Source: Massiliimicrobium timonense
GTDB taxonomy: Bacteria > Bacillota_I > Bacilli_A > Erysipelotrichales > Coprobacillaceae
Direction: 5' to 3'
NCBI RefSeq assembly: GCF_002160865.1
Contig: NZ_NFLJ01000019.1
Span: forward strand, 1-54,696
DNA: 54,696 nt
Within the stretch, counting starts at the first letter, position 1; the number at the start of each line of letters is the position of its first letter. This document shows, in pieces, positions 18,735-27,054 of this stretch. Below the pieces are notes generated by a model. The model made no database searches. It saw only the letters and a program-made list of their open reading frames with translations, and was not told the DNA's origin. Position numbers and translations under genes: made by a program.

Positions 18735-19546
18735 CATTTTTTGAAGATTTTTCAACGTTTGTATCCATTGGACCGATTCACATTCAATGGTATGCGGTAT
18801 GTATTCTCACAGGAGCCTGTATTGCCTATTTTCTAGGTCAATATCGCTTTAAGCAGTTAGGCTATGCTTCATCTATTCTATCTGATTATTTCTTTGCTTT
18901 ATTGTTGATTGGTATTGCTGGAGCAAGAATCTGGTACGTTATTTTTACTTTTGATGAAATGTATGCCACTTCGCCTTTAGAGATTTTTGCGATATGGCAT
19001 GGTGGTTTGGCTATTCAAGGAGGTATTATTGCCGGACTGATTTATAGTTATTATTTCTTTAAAAAGCATGATATTCCCTTTTTCATTGCCGGTGATGCAA
19101 TTATGCCGGGCGTATTAATTGCACAGGCCTTTGGTAGATGGGGTAATTTTTTCAACCATGAAGCCTTTGGAGGAGAAGTCAGTTTACAATTTTTACAGTC
19201 CTTACATCTTCCTCAATTTATTATTGATCAAATGTATATTCAAGGAGCTTATCATCATCCAACCTTTCTGTATGAATCGATTGGTAATTTAATGGCTTTT
19301 GTTTTGATTGTTTTTGTCATTCGTCGTTTTCAAAAGCATGTTGGTATTCAATTCTTTAGTTATTTCTTATTTTATGGATTGGTTCGTTTTCCAGTGGAAG
19401 GATTACGTACTGATAGTTTGATGTTTGGACCGATTCGTATGGCACAGCTGATTTCGGTTGTTTTTGTGGTCGTTGGTATTGGTGGTATTCTTTATCTCCA
19501 TTTCAAAGGAAAACCTATCAGTTATATTGATAAAAATGTGGAGTGA
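18731..19546 (+). CDS. lgt: Prolipoprotein diacylglyceryl transferase
   Basis: The 271-residue integral membrane enzyme transfers diacylglyceryl from phosphatidylglycerol to the lipobox cysteine of prolipoproteins. Family motifs are IQWYAVCILTGACIAY (TM1), HGGLAIQGGIIAGL (about 95-108) and the signature GRWGNFFNHEAFGG (about 136-149), with seven predicted helices. It is last in the uvrB-uvrA-hprK-lgt cluster, and the ABC solute-binding lipoprotein at 20983 is an expected substrate. Confidence 0.97.
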   Translation: MTFFEDFSTFVSIGPIHIQWYAVCILTGACIAYFLGQYRFKQLGYASSILSDYFFALLLIGIAGARIWYVIFTFDEMYATSPLEIFAIWHGGLAIQGGIIAGLIYSYYFFKKHDIPFFIAGDAIMPGVLIAQAFGRWGNFFNHEAFGGEVSLQFLQSLHLPQFIIDQMYIQGAYHHPTFLYESIGNLMAFVLIVFVIRRFQKHVGIQFFSYFLFYGLVRFPVEGLRTDSLMFGPIRMAQLISVVFVVVGIGGILYLHFKGKPISYIDKNVE

Positions 19547-19562
19547 TTCACATTTTTTTCTT
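19533..19562 (+). terminator. Terminator after lgt
   Basis: AAAATGTG/CACATTTT (19533-19540, 19549-19556) overlaps the end of lgt and is followed by Ts. Confidence 0.8.
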
Positions 19563-19623
19563 TTTTCTATTGTTCATGAATATTTCATATAAAGAGCGTA
19601 TAATCAAAATATGAGGTGATTTT

Positions 19624-20685
19624 ATGCATAACTCTGCAAAGAAGATTATTAAACAATATCATGATAATCAGGAGGTTTATCGTTCTTTAAAACATGATAT
19701 AGAAGATATTTTTACACGTATTATTGAAACGCATCATTTTCGTATTTCTAATATGGCTATTAGAATTAAAAGTGAAGATGCTTTGATGAAAAAGATTACT
19801 TACAAGAATAAATATCAGGATATTTCACAGATTACTGATGTTGTTGCATGTCGAATCATTACTTTGTTTGAAAATGATGTTGATCGTATTTATGAATGTG
19901 TTAAGGATAATTTTGATATTGTTGAATATAATGATAAAAGAAAAAAGAATTATGATGATCGTATTGATTTTGGATACAATTCTTTACATTTATTGATTAA
20001 ATTTAATGATGAAAGATGTCAGCTCATAGAGTATTCAGCTTATCAGGATATTGTCTTTGAATTACAAATTCGTACAACATTACAACATTCATGGGCTGAA
20101 ATTGAACATGGTTTAGGATATAAATCACAATATGAGATTCCTAAAGATATTCGTAGACGATTAACACGTCTTTCAGCATCATTAGAATTGTTAGATGAAG
20201 AATTTGTACAGATTGCAAAAGAAGTGGATGAATATAATAAAGGAATTGTACATATTGAAAAAGTTTTAAAGACGGATATTAATGCTAATTCTTTAGCTCA
20301 ATATGTCAATACATCACCACGTATTAATAATATTTTAGAAAAATTGCATACAGAATTTCAATTTCAGTTTGAACGTGATTCTGAATTGATTTCACAATCT
20401 CGTATTGTTCAAAGATTTCATTATATGGGATATACCTATATTAATGAACTAGATGATTTTGTGGAAAATCATCTTAAAGAGATTGAATGGCTTTCTCGTG
20501 AACGAATTGAAAATTATAAAGAGCATCAAAAAATTAATATCTACAATGTTTTGATTTGGATTTCGTTGGTGATGTTGGCAAATGAGGGATCAGCTGATCC
20601 AGAGAACATTTTTACTCAGGAAAGTATTGAACGTTTACAAGTTTTAAAAGAATTGATTGAAGAAAAACAGATGAGTGTGTCATAA
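19624..20685 (+). CDS. RelA/SpoT synthetase-domain protein (GTP pyrophosphokinase family)
   Basis: The 353-residue protein carries a RelA/SpoT synthetase fold (about 20-205). It shows the basic AIRIKSEDALMKKI segment, ITDVVACRIITLF, DFGYNSLHLLI (equivalent of GYRSxH) and the catalytic-loop FELQIRTTLQHSWAEIEHGLGYK. There is no hydrolase (HD), TGS or ACT domain, so it is neither a full Rel nor a typical ~210-residue small alarmone synthetase: about 150 extra, mostly helical residues follow. It is likely a (p)ppGpp-type synthetase; because some toxic RelA/SpoT proteins pyrophosphorylate tRNA, the true acceptor is open. It stands alone with a GAGGTGAT site. Confidence 0.85.
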   Translation: MHNSAKKIIKQYHDNQEVYRSLKHDIEDIFTRIIETHHFRISNMAIRIKSEDALMKKITYKNKYQDISQITDVVACRIITLFENDVDRIYECVKDNFDIVEYNDKRKKNYDDRIDFGYNSLHLLIKFNDERCQLIEYSAYQDIVFELQIRTTLQHSWAEIEHGLGYKSQYEIPKDIRRRLTRLSASLELLDEEFVQIAKEVDEYNKGIVHIEKVLKTDINANSLAQYVNTSPRINNILEKLHTEFQFQFERDSELISQSRIVQRFHYMGYTYINELDDFVENHLKEIEWLSRERIENYKEHQKINIYNVLIWISLVMLANEGSADPENIFTQESIERLQVLKELIEEKQMSVS

Positions 20686-20711
20686 AATAAGTGAAAACAT
20701 GTGAAAAAACG

Positions 20712-20740
20712 TTGACATGAATCATAAAACGGTATAGGAT
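20712..20740 (+). promoter_or_regulatory. Promoter of lysine riboswitch operon
   Basis: A consensus TTGACA (20712-20717) and TAGGAT (20735-20740) are spaced 17 bp. Transcription would begin just before the riboswitch. Confidence 0.75.
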
Positions 20741-20756
20741 AAAAAAGAAAATAAAA

Positions 20757-20958
20757 GAATTAGAGGCAGCAATGCATCAGAGTACCATTGGGAGTTGGCA
20801 GACTGTGAACAATGGGAAAGGTAATCATTGCCGAAAGGTAGTTATTGGCAAATAATTATCTTGGGGTTATAGGAAAGACTTATAACACTCCTTCATCGAG
20901 GTGGAGAGGCGCTATTAATATGATCAATAGTCGTGTTAATAGCACGACTTTTATTTTT
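20757..20958 (+). ncRNA. Lysine riboswitch (L box) with terminator
   Basis: The leader carries the L-box conserved blocks in order: TAGAGGCAGC (20761-20770), AGAGTA (20780-20785), GGGAAAGGTAATCATTGCCGAAA (core GCCGAA at 20830-20835), CTTGGGG, and CGAGGTGGAGAGGC before the 3' closing helix. An expression platform follows. The terminator hairpin AGTCGTG/CACGACT (20929-20935, 20943-20949) ends in a T-rich run. An alternative helix GCTATTAA/TTAATAGC (20911-20918, 20936-20943) shares its bases. Lysine binding should favour termination, so the transporter downstream is expressed when lysine is scarce. It matches the Rfam lysine riboswitch family by eye. Confidence 0.9.
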
Positions 20959-20982
20959 AAATAGAATAGAGGAGAGATAAAA

Positions 20983-21810
20983 ATGAAAAAGATTGGAAAA
21001 ACTTTAATAGCTATGGCGATGGTTTCATTGTTGTTTGGATGTGGTGGTCAACAACAGGAAACAGCTGAGAGTGAACAATTTGTGGTAGGAATGGAATGTT
21101 CCTATGCACCATTTAACTGGCAGACAAGTCAAGAAAGTGAAACAACTGTATCATTGGGGAATGCTGGTTATGCTGATGGTTATGATGTACAGATTGCTAA
21201 AAGAATTGCTGATGATTTAGGAAAAGAATTGGTGATTAAGAAAATTTCATGGGATGGATTATCAGTGGCTTTGGAATCTGGAGAAATTGATGCCATTATT
21301 GCAGGAATGACAGCGAATGAAACAAGAGAAGAAGGTATTGATTTTACAACACCATATTATGATAGTGAAGGTATGATTATGATTGTACGTAAAGATGGTG
21401 AAGAAGCTAAGTTTACTGATATTCAACAGTTTAGTGGTAAAAATGTTGTTGGACAAAAAGGAACAAATTATGATGATGTCATTGATCAGATCAAAGGTGT
21501 TCATCATGCTACAGCAAAAGCCACTTATCCTGAAATGGTTGTTGCTTTACAACAGGGAGATGTTGATGGAATCACTGCAGAAATGGCTGTTGCTGAAGGT
21601 GTTGTTTCAGCCAATAAAGATTTAACAATTGTACATTTTGATGAAGGAAAAGGTTTTGAATGTGATACAACAGTATCTATTGGTTTAAAAGAAGGAACAA
21701 GAGATAGTGAATTCTTTAAACAGGTACAGGCATCTTTAGATAAAATTACTCCAGAAGAAAGAAAACAATTAATGACTGAAGCTGTGAATAGACAGCCAGC
21801 AGGAGAATAA
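20983..21810 (+). CDS. Amino acid ABC transporter, solute-binding lipoprotein
   Basis: The 275-residue protein has a lipoprotein signal with lipobox LLFGC (Cys20) and a family 3 solute-binding domain: VVGMECSYAPFNW near the N-terminus, GYDVQIAKRIADDLGKEL (about 68-85), and the hinge pattern GEIDAIIAGMTANETREEGIDFT. Ligand-contact Arg and Asp residues typical of polar amino acid binding are in place. Being directly behind a lysine riboswitch, lysine or a close relative is the probable ligand. It is first gene of an SBP-permease-ATPase operon. Confidence 0.93.
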   Translation: MKKIGKTLIAMAMVSLLFGCGGQQQETAESEQFVVGMECSYAPFNWQTSQESETTVSLGNAGYADGYDVQIAKRIADDLGKELVIKKISWDGLSVALESGEIDAIIAGMTANETREEGIDFTTPYYDSEGMIMIVRKDGEEAKFTDIQQFSGKNVVGQKGTNYDDVIDQIKGVHHATAKATYPEMVVALQQGDVDGITAEMAVAEGVVSANKDLTIVHFDEGKGFECDTTVSIGLKEGTRDSEFFKQVQASLDKITPEERKQLMTEAVNRQPAGE

Positions 21811-21813
21811 TTT

Positions 21814-22536
21814 ATGAGTATTGATTTTGTAAAAGCATGGGAAATATTTATTGAAAATATTCCTTTGTTTACTTATGGTATTCAAATTACTTTATTATAT
21901 GCCATTGTAGGAACTGTTTGTGGTTTTCTTATAGGGTTAGTTGTAGGTGGTATTAGAGCTATTGAAATCAATGACTATGATTCTCCATTCAGTCAATTAC
22001 TTAAACGTTTTGGGAAACTGATTACAGGTTTTTATATCTGGGTTTTTAGAGGAACACCAATGATGGTTCAAGCCATGTTCTTATATTATTTATTAAAACC
22101 TGCTTTCAATTGGACTCCTTTAGTTGCTGGATTATTCATTATCTCTATTAATACAGGAGCATATATGGCTGAAATCATTCGTGCCGGTATTCAATCTGTT
22201 GATGCAGGACAGAGTGAAGCTGCAAAGAGTTTAGGAATGACAACAAGTCAAACACTTATATCAGTGATTTTCCCACAAGCCATTAAAAATACATTTCCAT
22301 CAATTGGGAATCAGTTAATTGTCAATATTAAAGACAGTTCTATGTTGAATGTTATTTCAGTAACAGAATTATATTTTCAAACAACATCTGTGGCAGGATC
22401 AAATATGAAATATATTGAATGTTTCTTGGTTGCTGCAATCATTTATTTATTTTTAACAACGATCAGCACCTTTATTTTAAATTATATCGAAAAAAGATTA
22501 AATTCTAAAAAACAAAGCAAGGACTTTTGCAGTTAG
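21814..22536 (+). CDS. Amino acid ABC transporter permease
   Basis: The 240-residue HisM/ArtQ-type permease has about five helices. The EAA loop facing the ATPase is recognisable at [18 protein letters not shown] (about 129-146), as is the conserved [15 protein letters not shown] (about 78-92). It begins 4 bp after the binding-protein gene with AGGAGAA as its ribosome binding site. Confidence 0.93.
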   Translation: MSIDFVKAWEIFIENIPLFTYGIQITLLYAIVGTVCGFLIGLVVGGIRAIEINDYDSPFSQLLKRFGKLITGFYIWVFRGTPMMVQAMFLYYLLKPAFNWTPLVAGLFIISINTGAYMAEIIRAGIQSVDAGQSEAAKSLGMTTSQTLISVIFPQAIKNTFPSIGNQLIVNIKDSSMLNVISVTELYFQTTSVAGSNMKYIECFLVAAIIYLFLTTISTFILNYIEKRLNSKKQSKDFCS

Positions 22537-22544
22537 GAGATATT

Positions 22545-23288
22545 ATGGATGCAATTATTCAAGTACAACATTTAAAGAAAAGATTTAAACAATTAGAAGT
22601 TTTGCATGATATCAATTTTGATATACATAAAGGTGAAGTTGTGACAATTATTGGTTCAAGTGGAAGTGGAAAATCAACATTATTACGTTGTATTAACTTA
22701 TTAGAACGATTAGATGATGGACATATTTTATATCATGGACAAGATATTTTAGGTCATCATTTTGATGTCAATGCCTATCGTTCTAAAGTTGGCATGGTGT
22801 TTCAGGGATTTAATTTATTCAACAATTTAACAGTATTAGAAAACTGTATGATTGGACAAATCAAGGTTTTAAAAAGAAATAAAGAAGAAGCGAAACAAAT
22901 GGCTTTCAAATATTTAGAAAAAGTGGGTATGAGTGCTTTTGCAAATAAAAGCAGTGTACAATTATCAGGTGGGCAAAAACAAAGGGTTGCTATCGCAAGA
23001 GCGTTATGTATGAGTCCTGAAGTTTTGCTTTTTGATGAACCAACAAGTGCATTAGACCCAGAAATGGTTGGCGATATCTTGAACATTATGAAAGAACTCG
23101 CTGATGAAGGTTTGACAATGATTGTTGTTACTCATGAAATGGAATTTGCAAAAGATGTATCAACACGTGTTGTTTTCATGGATCAGGGTGTGATTGCAGA
23201 AGAAGGAACACCTGAACAAATCTTCGAACATCCTCAAGAAGAACGTACACGAACATTTTTAAAACGTTATTTAAAAGCAAATGGATAA
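22545..23288 (+). CDS. Amino acid ABC transporter ATP-binding protein
   Basis: The 247-residue GlnQ/HisP-type ATPase has Walker [14 protein letters not shown] (about 36-48), Q-loop MVFQGFNLF, signature [15 protein letters not shown] (about 141-155) and Walker [17 protein letters not shown] 22545 follows TTAGGAG at proper spacing; the in-frame start at 22527 lies within the permease gene and lacks a site. It powers uptake by the preceding permease. Confidence 0.95.
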   Translation: MDAIIQVQHLKKRFKQLEVLHDINFDIHKGEVVTIIGSSGSGKSTLLRCINLLERLDDGHILYHGQDILGHHFDVNAYRSKVGMVFQGFNLFNNLTVLENCMIGQIKVLKRNKEEAKQMAFKYLEKVGMSAFANKSSVQLSGGQKQRVAIARALCMSPEVLLFDEPTSALDPEMVGDILNIMKELADEGLTMIVVTHEMEFAKDVSTRVVFMDQGVIAEEGTPEQIFEHPQEERTRTFLKRYLKANG

Positions 23289-23313
23289 AGTATCAGAAAT
23301 GATACTTTTTTTG
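23289..23313 (+). terminator. Terminator of the lysine transporter operon
   Basis: AGTATCA/TGATACT (23289-23295, 23300-23306) with a GAAA tetraloop is followed by seven Ts. Confidence 0.9.
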
Positions 23314-23344
23314 TTGACATTGACCTAAGGGGATAGTTTATGAT
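23314..23344 (+). promoter_or_regulatory. MerR-type promoter with 19-bp spacer
   Basis: TTGACA (23314-23319) and TATGAT (23339-23344) are separated by 19 bp, the long spacing characteristic of promoters activated by MerR proteins. The spacer contains CCTAAGGGGATAG, a weak dyad (CTA/TAG). It lies directly before the merR-like gene, suggesting autoregulation. A second TTGACC overlaps, so the -35 choice is not certain. Confidence 0.5.
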
Positions 23345-23367
23345 AAAACTAGGAGATGAAATGAGAT

Positions 23368-24240
23368 ATGAAAATACAGGAAGTTTGCAGTCAATGTCAT
23401 GTGACAAAAAAAGCCATTTATTATTATGAAAAACAACAGTTACTTCATGTTTATAAAAATCAAAATGGATATCGTGAATTCAATGACGAAGATATTCAAA
23501 GATTAAAGGAAATTGTAATGTATCGTAGCTGGTCTATCTCTATTGCAGATATCCGTTATTTACTAGATTTAGATATTGATAAGAAAAAAGAATATCTTCA
23601 ACAGATTTATAAACAAAGACAAAAAGAACTTTCTTATCAACAAGAAAGTTTAAAACAATTACGTTATTTTATTGAAAGGGATCATATTGAAGATACTTTT
23701 TCAATAGATGATATATATCAGATCATGTCCGATAATATTCCTCAACCATTCTTTGATATGTTTTATGAGCATTTTTCACCTTATCTTCATATTCGTATTC
23801 ATACGCAAAAACAGCAGAAAGCTTATGATTGTATGATTGATTTTTGGGATCATTTCCATATCAAAATACCTTTCTCCTATCGTTTGTTGATGTTGATGTC
23901 TAGAATGAATCGTAAACAGTTGAAACAAGTATGGCATGATGTCAATGTATATAAAAATCAATTGTTAGACTCAGAAGATGCCTATGAATCCATTAAGCAA
24001 ATGGTTATCAAAAACTATGAGTTACAACAAAAATGGTGGTATCGTATATTGAGCTATCCAAATCGTCAGATGAAGATCAGATTAAGAGATAGTGGCTATT
24101 ATGATATTTTGATACCTGCCATGTGTGAATTATCTGATGAATATGATCAATACTATCATCGCCTTATGGAACTCAATCAAAGAGTTTGTCAAGAATTGCA
24201 TCTTTATTATGATTCAAAGTTTCGGCTTATAAAAAAATAA
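23368..24240 (+). CDS. MerR family transcriptional regulator
   Basis: The 290-residue protein has an N-terminal MerR winged helix: QEVCSQCHVTKKAIYYYEKQQLL (helix-turn-helix about 3-25), wing NGYREFNDEDIQRLKEI, then the dimerization coiled coil (about 80-110). The long C-terminal part (about 120-290) is alpha-helical with many aromatic and His residues and no recognisable cysteine metal site, so a drug- or metabolite-sensing type is likelier than a metal sensor. No clear target gene is adjacent other than its own promoter. Confidence 0.85.
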   Translation: MKIQEVCSQCHVTKKAIYYYEKQQLLHVYKNQNGYREFNDEDIQRLKEIVMYRSWSISIADIRYLLDLDIDKKKEYLQQIYKQRQKELSYQQESLKQLRYFIERDHIEDTFSIDDIYQIMSDNIPQPFFDMFYEHFSPYLHIRIHTQKQQKAYDCMIDFWDHFHIKIPFSYRLLMLMSRMNRKQLKQVWHDVNVYKNQLLDSEDAYESIKQMVIKNYELQQKWWYRILSYPNRQMKIRLRDSGYYDILIPAMCELSDEYDQYYHRLMELNQRVCQELHLYYDSKFRLIKK

Positions 24241-24259
24241 AGCCGAAGCTTTATTTTTT
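24232..24259. terminator. Bidirectional terminator between merR and PII-like gene
   Basis: AAAAAATAAAGC (24232-24243) and GCTTTATTTTTT (24248-24259) form a perfect 12-bp stem with a CGAA loop. An overlapping TTCGGCTT/AAGCCGAA pair gives an alternative fold. It includes the stop codons of both convergent genes. Confidence 0.85.
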
Positions 24260-24589
24260 CATTAAACCATCAGCAAATGATAGCGGAAGTCCAAAAACAA
24301 TACCAGTATTTGGATTGTCAATTCCTCCTACCGAATCATCCACAGTTTTACGGACAAGATCAACTTGACTATCATCAACAATAAAGAAGATGGTTTTGCT
24401 TTCTGGACGTGGATTTTCAAGGAATAGACGCAATGAGCCTAAAAGATAACTTTCATCAGAATCATCAATCGTTTTAATCATACCGGTTGATTCAATAATG
24501 GTTCCTCCACGTACACCTGCTCTTTTTAAGTTCGCAAGTAAATCATCTAAGCGATCAAGTTTATTTAAAACAACAACAATAACCTGCAT
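24251..24589 (-). CDS. PII-like protein
   Basis: The 112-residue protein starts MQVIVVVLNKLDRLDDLLANLKRAG and shows the ferredoxin-like beta-alpha-beta order of PII-like proteins, including TIIESTGMIK and a C-terminal NPNTGIVFGLPLS strand. It lacks the conserved PII T-loop tyrosine and ATP-loop signatures as far as I can see, so it is probably a degenerate or specialised member. Minus-strand TAGGTGG precedes ATG 24589, and the in-frame GTG at 24601 falls inside that site. It is monocistronic and converges on merR. Function unknown. Confidence 0.65.
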   Translation of the reverse strand: MQVIVVVLNKLDRLDDLLANLKRAGVRGGTIIESTGMIKTIDDSDESYLLGSLRLFLENPRPESKTIFFIVDDSQVDLVRKTVDDSVGGIDNPNTGIVFGLPLSFADGLMKK

Positions 24590-24692
24590 ATTTATCACCA
24601 CCTAAGTCTATTATATCTCTTGTTTTGATAAATATCTAGTTATTATCATGAATTTGGTTTATAATAAAACATATGGTAAGGGGGTTTTAATC

Positions 24693-25880
24693 ATGAAATA
24701 TCAATTTGCTCATCGTATGTTAAATGTTAAAGCATCAGCAATTAGAGAAATATTAAAAGCAACAGCGAATCCGGATGTGATAAGTTTTGCAGGTGGAAAT
24801 CCTTCGACAGAAGCCTTTCCTGTAAAAGAAATTGAAAAAATATCTGGTGACTTATTAGCTCATCAGCCTATCAGTGTTTTACAGTATGGAATTACTGAAG
24901 GAGATCAGGAATTAATTAAACAGGCCACAGCATTTTTTAATCGTCATGAACAAGTGACGAAAGATGGAGATCAGATGTTGATTACTTCAGGGTCACAACA
25001 AATCATGGAGTTTGCAGCAAAGATTTTATGCAATGAAGGAGATGTTGTTGTTTGTGAAAATCCTAGTTTTTTAGGTGCTTTAAATGCTTTTAAATCACTA
25101 GGAGCTATGTTGAGAGGGATTACATATCATAATGGACAGTTAGATTTAGAAAAACTTGAAGCAGCTTTATCAATGGAGCCTAGACCTAAATTTATGTACT
25201 TAATCCCTAATTTTCAAAATCCAACAGGTATGACTATGTCATTGGATGTCAGACGAGCAGTTTTAAAACTGGCCAAAAAATATGGTGTATTGATTTTAGA
25301 GGATAATCCTTATGGTGATTTAAGATTTGGAGGAGAAGCTGTTCCTTCTATGAAATCTTTAGATGAAGATGGTTTGGTGATTTATGCTGCCAGTCTTTCT
25401 AAGATTATTGCACCAGGTATGCGTGTAGCATGTTGTATTGCACCTCGTGATATCATTCAAAAAATGGTTGTCGCTAAACAGGCAAGTGATGTTCATTCTA
25501 ATTTATGGGCACAAAAAGTTATGGCCCGTTATCTTCGTGATTATGATATGAATGAACATATTGATCGTATTTCAAAAATTTATAAAAAGAAATGTCATTT
25601 GATGCTGGATGAAATGAAAAAGCATTTTCATCCTGATGTTCAATATACAATACCAACAGGTGGAATGTTTATATGGGCGACATTGCCTGATCATGTTGAT
25701 ATGTTATCGTTTGTTCAAAAGGCATTAGAAAAAAATGTGGCTGTTGTACCGGGAAATGCTTTTTTAGATGATGATACAAAAGAATGCCATAGTTTTAGAA
25801 TGAACTACTCTACACCAACTGATGAAAAAATTATTGAGGGAGTCAAAATATTAGGTCAAATAACATATGAAATGTTATAA
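24693..25880 (+). CDS. PLP-dependent aminotransferase (class I/II, 2-aminoadipate-like)
   Basis: The 395-residue fold-type I aminotransferase has the N-terminal pattern VISFAGGNPSTEAFP (about 30-44), YGITEGDQELIK, GSQQIMEFAAKIL, NFQNPTGMTMS, EDNPYGDLRF, and the PLP-binding Lys237 in YAASLSKIIAPGMRVA. The C-terminal arginine lies in SFRMNYSTP. It resembles the LysN/2-aminoadipate and AvtA-like group; the real substrate pair is uncertain, though proximity to a lysine-regulated transporter (1.4 kb upstream) is noted. ATG 24693 follows AAGGGGG; the upstream in-frame ATG at 24648 has no site. Confidence 0.9.
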   Translation: MKYQFAHRMLNVKASAIREILKATANPDVISFAGGNPSTEAFPVKEIEKISGDLLAHQPISVLQYGITEGDQELIKQATAFFNRHEQVTKDGDQMLITSGSQQIMEFAAKILCNEGDVVVCENPSFLGALNAFKSLGAMLRGITYHNGQLDLEKLEAALSMEPRPKFMYLIPNFQNPTGMTMSLDVRRAVLKLAKKYGVLILEDNPYGDLRFGGEAVPSMKSLDEDGLVIYAASLSKIIAPGMRVACCIAPRDIIQKMVVAKQASDVHSNLWAQKVMARYLRDYDMNEHIDRISKIYKKKCHLMLDEMKKHFHPDVQYTIPTGGMFIWATLPDHVDMLSFVQKALEKNVAVVPGNAFLDDDTKECHSFRMNYSTPTDEKIIEGVKILGQITYEML

Positions 25881-25938
25881 AGTTCGTCATTATTTTTGAA
25901 TGTTATCATATATAATTGATAAATGGGAGGGAAATTGT

Positions 25939-26280
25939 ATGCCATTTATAACTTTTACAACAACAAAAACATTAACTTTAAATCAAGAAAAAGCACTCAA
26001 AGAAAGTGCAGGTCAACTTATTTCTATTTTACCTCATAAAAAAGAAGAAAACTTAATGATTCATATAGAAGATAACCAAGTGATGTATTTTAGAGGACAA
26101 GAAATGGAATGTATGAAAATATCTTGTCAATTGTTTCATACAACAGAATATGCACACAAAAAAGAATTTGCTGAAAAACTGTTGAAAGAAGTTGAACGTA
26201 TTACCAAAATACCTGTAGAACAACAATATCTTTCTATTGAAGAATTTGAAAATTGGGGTAAAAATGGTGAATACTTATAG
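25939..26280 (+). CDS. MIF / phenylpyruvate tautomerase-like protein
   Basis: The 113-residue protein begins MPFITFTTTK, exposing Pro2, the catalytic base of the tautomerase superfamily after Met removal. It continues with the MIF-type patterns LPHKKEENLMIHIEDNQVMYF (about 37-57, given here as the central strand region) and CMKISCQLF. Length equals that of MIF rather than the 60-residue 4-OT. GGGAGG lies 9 nt before ATG 25939. Bacterial members tautomerise phenylpyruvate-type enols; the physiological role is not established. Confidence 0.82.
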   Translation: MPFITFTTTKTLTLNQEKALKESAGQLISILPHKKEENLMIHIEDNQVMYFRGQEMECMKISCQLFHTTEYAHKKEFAEKLLKEVERITKIPVEQQYLSIEEFENWGKNGEYL

Positions 26281-26308
26281 AAGTCATTTTGACTTCTATA
26301 TTTTTTTA
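26276..26308 (+). terminator. Terminator after MIF-like gene
   Basis: A perfect 11-bp stem TATAGAAGTCA/TGACTTCTATA (26276-26286, 26290-26300) is followed by seven Ts and overlaps the stop codon. Confidence 0.9.
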
Positions 26309-26328
26309 TTGTATTTTGAAAAAAAGAC

Positions 26329-26357
26329 TTGCATTCGATATATGGATATGCTATTAT
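26329..26357 (+). promoter_or_regulatory. Promoter of the seven-tRNA operon
   Basis: TTGCAT (26329-26334) and TATTAT (26352-26357) are spaced 17 bp, 19 bp before tRNA-Asn. No other promoter is visible between the tRNA genes. Confidence 0.65.
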
Positions 26358-26375
26358 GTTTAAGCAACAAGAAAT

Positions 26376-26451
26376 GCTTGAATAGCTCAGTTGGTAGAGC
26401 AATCGGCTGTTAACCGATCGGTCGTAGGTTCGAGTCCTACTTCAAGCGCCA
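26376..26451 (+). tRNA. tRNA-Asn (GTT)
   Basis: The acceptor GCTTGAA pairs with TTCAAGC. Anticodon GTT is at 26409-26411 in loop CTGTTAA, the TTCGAGT T-loop is present, and the CCA end is encoded. It is the first gene of a seven-tRNA operon. Confidence 0.97.
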
Positions 26452-26458
26452 TTTTTGT

Positions 26459-26534
26459 GGCCTGTTGGAGAAACGGTTAACTCACATGCCTTTCACGCAT
26501 GCATTCACGGGTTCGAATCCCGTACAGGTCACCA
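26459..26534 (+). tRNA. tRNA-Glu (TTC)
   Basis: The acceptor GGCCTGT pairs with ACAGGTC (one G-U). Anticodon TTC is at 26492-26494 between CATGC/GCATG arms, and CCA is encoded. Confidence 0.95.
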
Positions 26535-26537
26535 TAT

Positions 26538-26613
26538 GGAGGTTTAGCTCAGTTGGGAGAGCATCTGCCTTACAAGCAGAGGGTCAGCGGTTCGAGCCCG
26601 TTAACCTCCACCA
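26538..26613 (+). tRNA. tRNA-Val (TAC)
   Basis: The acceptor GGAGGTT pairs with AACCTCC. Anticodon TAC is at 26571-26573 in loop CTTACAA, and CCA is encoded. Confidence 0.96.
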
Positions 26614-26622
26614 TTTTTTTAT

Positions 26623-26698
<76 letters not shown>

Positions 26699-26705
26699 TG
26701 TTTTT

Positions 26706-26781
26706 GACCCGCTAGCTCAGTAGGTAGAGCATCTGACTTTTAATCAGAGGGTCAGGCGTTCGAGTCGCCTGCGGGTCACCA
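26706..26781 (+). tRNA. tRNA-Lys (TTT)
   Basis: The acceptor GACCCGC pairs with GCGGGTC. Anticodon TTT is at 26739-26741 in loop CTTTTAA, and CCA is encoded. Confidence 0.96.
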
Positions 26782-26788
26782 TTTATAT

Positions 26789-26871
26789 GCGGATGTGGTG
26801 AAACTGGCAGACACGCTAGACTTAGGATCTAGTGCTTCGGCGTGCAGGTTCAAGTCCTGTCATCCGCACCA
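26789..26871 (+). tRNA. tRNA-Leu (TAG)
   Basis: The 83-nt class II tRNA has acceptor GCGGATG/CATCCGC, anticodon TAG at 26823-26825 and a long variable arm (TGCTTCGGCG). CCA is encoded. Confidence 0.96.
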
Positions 26872-26876
26872 GACAA

Positions 26877-26950
26877 GCGGGTGTAGTTCAATGGTAGAAC
26901 TTCAGCCTTCCAAGCTGACTACGTGGGTTCGATTCCCATCACCCGCTCCA
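26877..26950 (+). tRNA. tRNA-Gly (TCC), copy 1
   Basis: The acceptor GCGGGTG pairs with CACCCGC. Anticodon TCC is at 26909-26911, and CCA is encoded. The 74-nt sequence is identical to the tRNA-Gly copies at 42023 and 53233. Confidence 0.97.
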
Positions 26951-26961
26951 AATTTAAAACG

Positions 26962-26995
26962 ACTTACAGGCTTTAATGTTTGTAAGTTTTTTTTG
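26962..26995 (+). terminator. Terminator of tRNA operon
   Basis: ACTTACA/TGTAAGT (26962-26968, 26981-26987) is followed by a run of Ts, 11 bp after tRNA-Gly. Confidence 0.85.
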
Positions 26996-27054
26996 TTTAT
27001 AGAAATCTTTTTTATTGTATTGAAAGAAAAATAAATAAAATATGTCAATCACTG

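Noticed and set aside
26795-27034. Plus-strand ORF of 79 codons starting in tRNA-Leu
   Set aside because: It runs through tRNA-Leu, tRNA-Gly and their terminator; the translation is only tRNA sequence.
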